10,456 bases of DNA from Mogibacterium sp. (GTDB lineage Bacteria > Bacillota > Clostridia > Peptostreptococcales > Anaerovoracaceae). Location of the stretch: the NCBI GenBank assembly GCA_017434685.1, contig JAFREV010000072.1, forward strand, positions 1-10,456. Reading direction: 5' to 3'. The notes beneath the pieces are model-generated. The model saw only the letters and a list, made by a program, of their open reading frames with translations. It was not told where the DNA came from and searched no databases. Numbering within the stretch: the first letter of the stretch is position 1; each line of letters starts with the position of its first letter. Of the stretch, positions 5,901 to 10,456 are shown piece after piece. Both the position numbers and the translations under genes were made by a program.

Positions 5901-7588
5901 GAAAATACAAATGCAAATACGATATTGAATTTCAGGACTTAAAAGAGATAATGGATTTTGTCGCAGATAAGTACGGCGACAACGTAGGCTTCATATATAA
6001 AAATGAAGACAAAACTCAGAAGATTGAGATTACCTACAATAAATTCAGAGAGGATCTCGATGCGCTCGGAGCATATTTGATCAGCAAAGGACTCAAGGAC
6101 AAGAGGATTGTTGTAATCGGACCAAACTCATACCACTGGCTCGTAGCTTATTATGCTACGGTCATCAATGTCGGAGTTGTGGTGCCGCTGGACAAAGGTC
6201 TGCCGGAAGAGGAAATCATCAATTCCCTCATCAAGTGCAAGGCCGATGCGATCATCTATGACGAAAGCCTCGAGATGGACTTTGAAAAAATCGCTGCTGA
6301 AGTTAAGAAGAGCGGAGTAAATATATCCGAACTCATACCGATGAGTGACTTTAGTCAGGAGAAAATGCCTGAGCATGTTGCACTCATAGACAAGTTTAAA
6401 TCAGAGTTCAAGGTCATCGACAAGCATGCTGTGGATATTATCCTGTTCACATCGGGTACTTCGGCAACGGCCAAGGCAGCACAGCTTACTCAGCGCAATA
6501 TCGCATCGACCATAGCTGCTATGAGAAAAGTCGAGCCTATATACGAGGACGACGTTGAGATGATACTCCTGCCTCTGCACCACGCATTCGGAAACCAGGG
6601 CGTGCTCATGTTCATCAGCAACGGCGCCACCAACGTGTTCTGCAGCGGTCTCAAATATGTACAAAAAGAACTCAAGGAGTACGGCGTCACAGCGTTCTTC
6701 TGTGTGCCGCTCATCATTGAGTCCATGATAAATAAGGTTCTCAAGACAGCAGAGAAGGAAGGCAAACTCGCCAAACTGGAGACGGGCCGCAAGATTTCCA
6801 AGGCGCTTATGAAAGTCGGAATCGATGTCAGGCGCAAACTCTTCAAAGATGTAATCGACGGCCTCGGCAGCAAACTGAGATTTCTTATCAGCGGAGCGGC
6901 TGCACTCGATCCGAAGATACTCGACTATGCAACTGACTTCGGTATCCTGACAGTTCAGGGCTACGGCCTTACGGAAACCGCGCCGACCATAGCCTCTGAG
7001 AGTTATTTCTACAGAAAACCGGGCTCGGTCGGACACGCCATGCCGGGTGTTGAAGTCATGATAAACAACCCTGATGAAGACGGAATCGGAGAACTCTACG
7101 CCAAAGGACCTAACATCATGAAGGGATACCTCGATGACGATGATGCCAACAGAGAAGTCTTTGTCAACGGATGGTTCAACACAGGCGACCTCGCCCGCAT
7201 CGATGAAGAGGAATATATCTTCCTGACAGGTCGTAAGAAAAACGTAATCGTTCTCAAGAACGGAAAGAACATCTATCCTGAGGAGATCGAATCTCTCATC
7301 GACGAAATCCCATACGTTGCAGAGAACGTAATCATGGGTGAGGAAGAAGGCGACGACTACAGGCTCGTGGCACACATCGTGTTCGATTCGGAGGCTCCGG
7401 AAGTCAAAGGCAAGAGCGTAGCTGAGATACAAGCCATTGCAGATGCAGACATCGAAAAGATAAGCGCTGAAATGCCGAGCTACAAACGCATCAAACAGGT
7501 CTATATCCGTAAAGAGCCGTTTGAAAAGACAACGACTCAGAAAATCAAACGCCGCACCGTTAAGGCGGATGATGCTCTGAAAGCATAG
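5897..7588 (+). CDS. AMP-forming acyl-CoA synthetase (long-chain fatty-acid type)
   Basis: This 563-residue member of the ANL (acyl/aryl-CoA synthetase) superfamily should activate a carboxylic acid to its acyl-CoA through an acyl-adenylate. Seen: phosphate-binding loop LFTSGTSATAK (183-193); LLPLHHAFG (224-232); SGAAALDP (332-339); QGYGLTETAP (354-363); GWFNTGDLA (425-433) with Asp431; hinge region GRKKNVIVLKNGKNIYPEE (445-463); and the C-terminal catalytic lysine, probably Lys549 in TTTQKIKR. The phosphate loop departs from the usual TGxPKG form (SATAKAA here), but Thr, Ser and Lys remain. Length and motif spelling point to long-chain or generic acyl substrates rather than acetate; the substrate is not decided by sequence. 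The ATGA overlap with hydF implies cotranscription and coupled translation, although no common pathway is evident. A link to aromatic-acid activation for the upstream cluster is possible but unsupported. Confidence 0.88.
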   Translation: MRKYKCKYDIEFQDLKEIMDFVADKYGDNVGFIYKNEDKTQKIEITYNKFREDLDALGAYLISKGLKDKRIVVIGPNSYHWLVAYYATVINVGVVVPLDKGLPEEEIINSLIKCKADAIIYDESLEMDFEKIAAEVKKSGVNISELIPMSDFSQEKMPEHVALIDKFKSEFKVIDKHAVDIILFTSGTSATAKAAQLTQRNIASTIAAMRKVEPIYEDDVEMILLPLHHAFGNQGVLMFISNGATNVFCSGLKYVQKELKEYGVTAFFCVPLIIESMINKVLKTAEKEGKLAKLETGRKISKALMKVGIDVRRKLFKDVIDGLGSKLRFLISGAAALDPKILDYATDFGILTVQGYGLTETAPTIASESYFYRKPGSVGHAMPGVEVMINNPDEDGIGELYAKGPNIMKGYLDDDDANREVFVNGWFNTGDLARIDEEEYIFLTGRKKNVIVLKNGKNIYPEEIESLIDEIPYVAENVIMGEEEGDDYRLVAHIVFDSEAPEVKGKSVAEIQAIADADIEKISAEMPSYKRIKQVYIRKEPFEKTTTQKIKRRTVKADDALKA

Positions 7589-7630
7589 CCTGCCGGCGAT
7601 AGAAAACTAAAATTTTTTAATGATGCAGAG

Positions 7631-7658
7631 CTTAAGTATAGATTTTATCTATTTTAAG
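7631..7658. repeat. AT-rich imperfect inverted repeat
   Basis: CTTAA-GT-ATAGAT (7631-7643) is complementary to ATCTAT-T-TTAAG (7647-7658), allowing a small asymmetric bulge, around a TTT centre. Eleven of the positions pair. It lies about 120 bases upstream of the double-cubane reductase gene. It could be an operator or an mRNA hairpin. A weak -10-like TAGAAT follows at 7676-7681, with a poor -35 (TTTAAG, 7653-7658) inside the repeat, so a regulated promoter here is possible but unproven. Confidence 0.4.
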
Positions 7659-7699
7659 CGGCAAAATATGAGATGTAGAATTAGTTACAGAGGGAAGGG

Positions 7700-7725
7700 A
7701 ACCCGTGGCAGAAATGCCTCGGGTT
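7700..7725 (+). other. GC-rich leader hairpin, possible attenuator or weak terminator
   Basis: AACCCG (7700-7705) and GGC (7707-7709) pair with GCC (7716-7718) and CGGGTT (7720-7725). There is one T-T mismatch and an AGAAAT loop. The T-rich stretches (7737-7740 and 7747-7753) come too late for a textbook terminator. It sits between the acyl-CoA synthetase stop and the reductase start, so it may end the upstream transcript inefficiently or shape the reductase leader. I see no T-box core motif or recognisable riboswitch. Confidence 0.45.
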
Positions 7726-7777
7726 TCATCATCCTGTTTTGTAGCTATTTTTTGTTTATAAAAAGGGAGATTATATT

Positions 7778-9046
7778 ATGGCTGATAATCAACAAATGTG
7801 GAAAGAACTCGGAATGAACCTCGAGATGCACGACATGCTTTGCGAAGTGCTTCCGGGAGCAATCGGCGATGTATTCATGTCACAGGAAAACAGACCTGCA
7901 GCAATGGACTATTTCGATATGGTACTCGCGGATGTACACGGCCTCAGACCTTCCGAACTCGTAGAGTTCAGAAAGAACGGCGGCAAAGTATTCGGCACAT
8001 TCTGTGCATACGTACCTGACGAAGTTATCTTCGCAGCAGGCGGAATTGCAACAGGACTTTGCGCCGGATCGCAGTTCTGGGTACCGGGCGGCGAGAGATA
8101 TCTGCCTGCCAACACTTGCCCGCTGATCAAGGCTATGCTGGGTGCAAGATTCGACAAGACTTGCCCGTTCTACAGACTGGCTGATGTCTACATCGGAGAG
8201 ACAACATGCGACGGAAAGAAAAAAGCATACGAGATCCTCGGCACTGATGTACCTCTGCACGTAATGGATCTGCCGCAGATGAAAAGAGACAAAGACTATC
8301 TCAAATGGGCTGACGAGATCAAAGATCTCATCGCGGTAGTTGAGAAGACCACAGGCAACAAAGTTACTGCGGAGAACCTCGCAGAGAACATCAAGAAGAT
8401 TAACAACAAGAGAAAAGCTCTCGAGAGACTTTACAGCCTCAGAAGAAACGCATGCGTTCCTATTTCCGGAACAGACACACTGCTCATTTCACAGATTGCA
8501 TACTACGACGATCCGGAAAGATTCGCTACAATGGTCAACAAACTGTGTGACGAACTCGAGCAGAGAGTTGCAGACGGCGTAAGCGTTGCAGAAGGCAAGA
8601 AGAGAATCCTCATCACAGGAACTCCAATGGCTATTCCTAACTGGAAACTCCACAACCTCATCGAGACAAGCGGCGGTGTAGTAGTTTGCGAAGAAACCTG
8701 CACAGGTACAAGATACTTCGAGAACCAGGTTGACGAGAGCGGAAGCACTCTGGATGAGATGGTTCAGAACATCGCAAACAGATACATGGGCATCAACTGC
8801 GCATGCTTCACTCCGAACACAGCAAGAGCTGACGATGTTATCAGACTCGCCAAGGACAGCAAGGCTGACGGAGTTATCGATGTTAACCTCATGTTCTGCC
8901 AGACATACGACATCGAAGGCAGAAGCCTCGAGGAAAGATGCAAGGCAGAGGGAATCCCATTCCTCGGTCTCGAGACAGACTACACTGACAACGACGCTCA
9001 GCAGCTCAAGACAAGAATCGGTGCATTCATCGAGATGCTCGGTTAA
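7778..9046 (+). CDS. Double-cubane-cluster anaerobic reductase (2-hydroxyacyl-CoA dehydratase family, YjiM-like)
   Basis: This 422-residue protein belongs to the HgdB/FldB/BcrB-type superfamily. Length, a single-subunit gene and the flanking DUF3343 and activase genes fit the double-cubane cluster proteins, homodimers that hold an [8Fe-9S] cluster. The Carboxydothermus member was shown to reduce small molecules such as acetylene, but the physiological substrate is unknown. Seen: 14 cysteines, with likely cluster ligands among Cys76 (CAYVPDEVIFAAG, the family's C-x-Y-x-P-x-E form), Cys114, Cys144, Cys304, Cys308 (CEETC), Cys341, Cys343 and Cys374. The start at 7778 has an AGGGAG site (7764-7769). 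All 21 arginine codons are AGA, which suggests a highly expressed, codon-adapted gene. A true hydroxyacyl-CoA dehydratase would normally have two different subunit genes together; only one is here. No signal peptide is seen, so it should be cytosolic. Confidence 0.85.
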   Translation: MADNQQMWKELGMNLEMHDMLCEVLPGAIGDVFMSQENRPAAMDYFDMVLADVHGLRPSELVEFRKNGGKVFGTFCAYVPDEVIFAAGGIATGLCAGSQFWVPGGERYLPANTCPLIKAMLGARFDKTCPFYRLADVYIGETTCDGKKKAYEILGTDVPLHVMDLPQMKRDKDYLKWADEIKDLIAVVEKTTGNKVTAENLAENIKKINNKRKALERLYSLRRNACVPISGTDTLLISQIAYYDDPERFATMVNKLCDELEQRVADGVSVAEGKKRILITGTPMAIPNWKLHNLIETSGGVVVCEETCTGTRYFENQVDESGSTLDEMVQNIANRYMGINCACFTPNTARADDVIRLAKDSKADGVIDVNLMFCQTYDIEGRSLEERCKAEGIPFLGLETDYTDNDAQQLKTRIGAFIEMLG

Positions 9047-9094
9047 GATGAATTGTCCTGACGCAGCGTCGAAATCGGGCACCGAAAATGATAC

Positions 9095-9121
9095 AATAGG
9101 GCGGAGGCGTTCCGCCCTATT
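9095..9121 (+). terminator. Stem-loop after reductase gene, weak or partial terminator
   Basis: A perfect 11-bp stem, AATAGGGCGGA (9095-9105) with TCCGCCCTATT (9111-9121), has a GGCGT loop. The tail is TATTTCTG-like with only short T-runs, so termination may be incomplete. It lies between the reductase and DUF3343 genes, which otherwise form a functional module. Partial termination or 3'-end protection would give more reductase than accessory protein. Confidence 0.6.
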
Positions 9122-9157
9122 ATTTCTGAAAGGCCCCTTCGGGCATGGCGATAGATT

Positions 9158-9421
9158 ATGGAAGACTATTTACATTATTACGTACTGTTTCAGAATCACA
9201 CGGACGCGACTGCGATGTATCGCTCGCTTAAGAGCAAGAACATGTACGCTCAGATAAGTCCGACACCGAGAGAACTCAGCGTCTGCTGCGGAGTTTCTCT
9301 TTTGGTAAAAGGAGAAGACGTAGAGGATATAAAACGAATAGCTTCCGAGGAGAAACTCGGATATCTCGAGATCAGCGGTCTCAACAACACCTTTGATAAC
9401 ACCAGGCATCGCTACGGATAG
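9158..9421 (+). CDS. DUF3343 small protein (putative Se/S carrier-like)
   Basis: The 87-residue product matches the DUF3343 family, described in databases as putative Se/S-carrier-like; its biochemical role is not established. Seen: N-terminal YYVLFQNHTDATAMYRSLK, a compact alpha/beta start; then SPTPRELSVCCGVSLLV (34-50), the family signature with a conserved Cys-Gly (Cys44-Gly45). Here the cysteine is doubled (Cys43-Cys44). The family is often encoded beside double-cubane reductases and their activases, as here, which suggests a part in sulfur supply or cluster assembly (inference). The start at 9158 has no clear ribosome binding site; only GGCGATAG (9147-9154) is nearby. No better in-frame start is visible, so translation may be weak. 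Confidence 0.8.
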   Translation: MEDYLHYYVLFQNHTDATAMYRSLKSKNMYAQISPTPRELSVCCGVSLLVKGEDVEDIKRIASEEKLGYLEISGLNNTFDNTRHRYG

Positions 9422-9488
9422 TTTGCTTCGGGAAGTCTTTGCTACCCTAAATACTCCTGCGTGTGTCAATAAATGAAAATGGAGAATT

Positions 9489-10250
9489 ATGAAAAAGTAT
9501 ATTGGAATTGATATCGGATCGACGGCATCGAAGGTTTGCGTGCTCGAAGAGGGCAAGGAACCTGTCTTTGAGGTGCTGCCTACGGGCTGGAACAGCAAGA
9601 TTACAGCCGGCATCATCAAAGAGAACCTCGAAGAGAAATTCGGGGACATCAGCGATGCCGAGATAGTGGCTACGGGCTACGGCAGAATCAGCGTTGAATA
9701 TGCGGATAAGGTAATCACCGAAATCAGCTGCCACGGAAGAGGCGGATTTGAGATGAAGGGTGAGGACTGCACCATCATAGACATAGGCGGGCAGGACACC
9801 AAGTATATAAATGTAGTCAACGGCAAACCCGTTGACTTCCTGATGAACGACAAATGCGCTGCGGGCACGGGCAAATTCATCGAGGTAATGGCCAACAGAC
9901 TCGGACTTACGATAGAGGAACTCTTTGAGCTTGCCAAGATAGGCAAACCGATTGCGATAAGTTCGCTTTGCACCGTGTTTGCGGAATCAGAGGTCATCAA
10001 CTATATGGGAGAAGGCAGAAGCCGTGAAGACCTCGCTGCAGGAGTTATCGACTCGGTAGCACTCAAGGTCGCTACACTGGTGCAGAGAAAGGAACTTCAG
10101 GATACTGTCATAGTAACCGGAGGATTCAGCGATAACGAATTCTTCGCTCAACTTCTCAGCAAGAAGATAAACAGAAATGTAAGTGCGATGCCAAACGGGA
10201 GGTATGCAGGAGCATACGGCGCGGCACTTCTGGCAAAGGATGCAAGCTGA
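9489..10250 (+). CDS. ATP-dependent activase of the BcrA/BadF/HgdC family
   Basis: This 253-residue homodimeric ATPase (ASKHA fold) receives an electron from ferredoxin or flavodoxin. Using ATP hydrolysis, it injects the electron at very low potential into its partner, here most likely the double-cubane reductase encoded upstream. Seen: first phosphate motif GIDIGSTASK (6-15); second motif IDIGGQDTK (97-105); Cys123 in NDKCAAGTGKF and Cys161 in SSLCTVFAESE, which between the two subunits bind the single bridging [4Fe-4S] cluster; and the C-terminal adenosine motif VTGGFSDN (209-216). Length matches single-module activases such as HgdC and YjiL rather than the very long fused forms. The start at 9489 has GGAG at 9481-9484, only four bases from the ATG. 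It closes the three-gene module before a terminator. It could also serve dehydratases encoded elsewhere. Confidence 0.92.
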   Translation: MKKYIGIDIGSTASKVCVLEEGKEPVFEVLPTGWNSKITAGIIKENLEEKFGDISDAEIVATGYGRISVEYADKVITEISCHGRGGFEMKGEDCTIIDIGGQDTKYINVVNGKPVDFLMNDKCAAGTGKFIEVMANRLGLTIEELFELAKIGKPIAISSLCTVFAESEVINYMGEGRSREDLAAGVIDSVALKVATLVQRKELQDTVIVTGGFSDNEFFAQLLSKKINRNVSAMPNGRYAGAYGAALLAKDAS

Positions 10251-10260
10251 AAATGCAGAG

Positions 10261-10298
10261 AACCCCTTTTGACAGACAGGTTCTGACGAAGGGGTTTT
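10261..10298 (+). terminator. Rho-independent terminator after activase gene
   Basis: AACCCCTT (10261-10268) pairs with AAGGGGTT (10289-10296), and the T-run continues to 10298. The 20-base loop contains an inner CAGA/TCTG pair (10273-10276 with 10282-10285). It begins 10 bases after the activase stop and should end the reductase-DUF3343-activase transcript. Confidence 0.85.
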
Positions 10299-10312
10299 AT
10301 GATGTGTGAACT

Positions 10313-10346
10313 TGCCGAAACGAGTAGACACATTCGGCACGGTTTT
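10313..10346 (+). terminator. Second stem-loop with T-run, possible back-up terminator
   Basis: TGCCGAA (10313-10319) pairs with TTCGGCA (10333-10339) across a 13-base loop, followed after three bases by TTTT (10343-10346). It comes right after the first terminator, so it may act in tandem. A promoter-like pair overlaps it, so an alternative is a regulatory hairpin for the next gene. Confidence 0.5.
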
Positions 10347-10354
10347 GCTATTAT
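10325..10354 (+). promoter_or_regulatory. Possible promoter for the gene entering at the right edge
   Basis: TAGACA (10325-10330) and TATTAT (10349-10354) each match the sigma-A consensus at five of six positions, with an 18-base spacing. It lies after the terminators and about 65 bases before a candidate start codon. Confidence 0.35.
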
Positions 10355-10419
10355 TGTGAGTAATTAGGAGTTTTTGAGAAAGCGAAAGAGTTGAAAGAAA
10401 GCAAAGAAGCAGAACGAAA

Positions 10420-10456
10420 ATGAATTTTAAGAGCGCTTTATTAATCGGCAAATTAG
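10420..10456 (+). CDS. Possible start of an unidentified gene (runs off window)
   Basis: From the ATG at 10420 the frame is open to the window edge, reading MNFKSALLIGKL. It follows two terminator-like hairpins and a promoter-like sequence, where a new transcription unit is expected. The upstream purine-rich tract (10399-10408) includes AAAG and AAGAAG but no strong ribosome binding site. Twelve residues are too few for a family call. The pattern vaguely recalls the N terminus of MurT-type Mur ligase-like proteins, which is only a hint. Confidence 0.35.
   Translation, partial: MNFKSALLIGKL

Noticed and set aside
6401..7432. 343-codon minus-strand frame inside the acyl-CoA synthetase gene
   Set aside because: It is entirely antisense to a well-supported gene, its residue composition is that of a reverse-frame translation, and no plausible ribosome site or domain is seen.
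7681..7760. T-box or other known riboswitch in the reductase leader
   Set aside because: No T-box core, specifier loop or recognised riboswitch consensus was found; only simple hairpins are seen.
7620..7817. 65-codon frame running through the leader into the reductase gene
   Set aside because: It has no ribosome site, crosses two hairpins, and continues out of frame into the reductase start. A regulatory leader peptide cannot be excluded but is not supported.
7778..9046. Reading the reductase as 2-hydroxyglutaryl-CoA dehydratase or benzoyl-CoA reductase
   Set aside because: Those enzymes need two different dehydratase subunits (or four Bcr subunits) encoded together; only one is present. 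The single gene with DUF3343 and an activase fits the double-cubane type better.
8730..9257. 175-codon + strand frame overlapping the reductase and DUF3343 genes
   Set aside because: Its sequence is low in hydrophobic residues and rich in Arg, Ser and Thr, as expected for an out-of-frame reading. The two overlapping genes have firm family matches.
1..10456. tRNA, rRNA, CRISPR array, insertion sequence or phage genes
   Set aside because: No cloverleaf-like or rRNA segments, no regularly spaced repeats, and no transposase or integrase motifs were seen on either strand, so no direct sign of a mobile element supports transfer of the meta-cleavage cluster.

Overview
The window looks like part of the chromosome of an anaerobic, Clostridia-like member of the Firmicutes. 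The reasons are AGGAGG-type ribosome binding sites before most genes, ATG starts, heavy AGA use for arginine, short simple terminators, and genes typical of strict anaerobes: the hydrogenase maturase HydF and a double-cubane-cluster reductase with its activase. GC content is moderate by eye. No species can be named from the sequence. All recognised genes are on the + strand.

Region 1 (1-4577) is a catechol meta-cleavage cluster. It begins inside a 2-hydroxymuconic semialdehyde hydrolase (DmpD/XylF type). It continues with 2-oxopent-4-enoate hydratase (DmpE), acylating acetaldehyde dehydrogenase (DmpF), 4-hydroxy-2-oxovalerate aldolase (DmpG), a small plant-type [2Fe-2S] ferredoxin (XylT/DmpQ type) and catechol 2,3-dioxygenase (XylE/DmpB), and ends at a strong intrinsic terminator. 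Together these would convert catechol plus O2 to 2-hydroxymuconic semialdehyde, then to 2-oxopent-4-enoate, then 4-hydroxy-2-oxovalerate, then pyruvate and acetyl-CoA. Only the hydrolytic branch is visible. A perfect 16-bp palindrome lies just upstream of the hydratase gene.

Region 2 (4578-7777) starts with a promoter-like sequence and holds hydF, overlapped by 4 nt by a gene for an AMP-forming acyl-CoA synthetase. The leader of the next gene follows and contains an AT-rich inverted repeat and a GC-rich hairpin.

Region 3 (7778-10298) is a three-gene module: a double-cubane-cluster reductase of the 2-hydroxyacyl-CoA dehydratase family, a DUF3343 small protein and a BcrA/HgdC-type ATP-dependent activase, ending in a terminator. 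The activase would pass low-potential electrons to the reductase; the substrate is unknown.

Region 4 (10299-10456) holds a second stem-loop, a possible promoter and the first 12 codons of a gene that runs off the window.

The most striking point is biological. A complete O2-consuming ring-cleavage set, including the ferredoxin that rescues oxidised dioxygenase, sits directly beside genes whose products are highly oxygen-sensitive.
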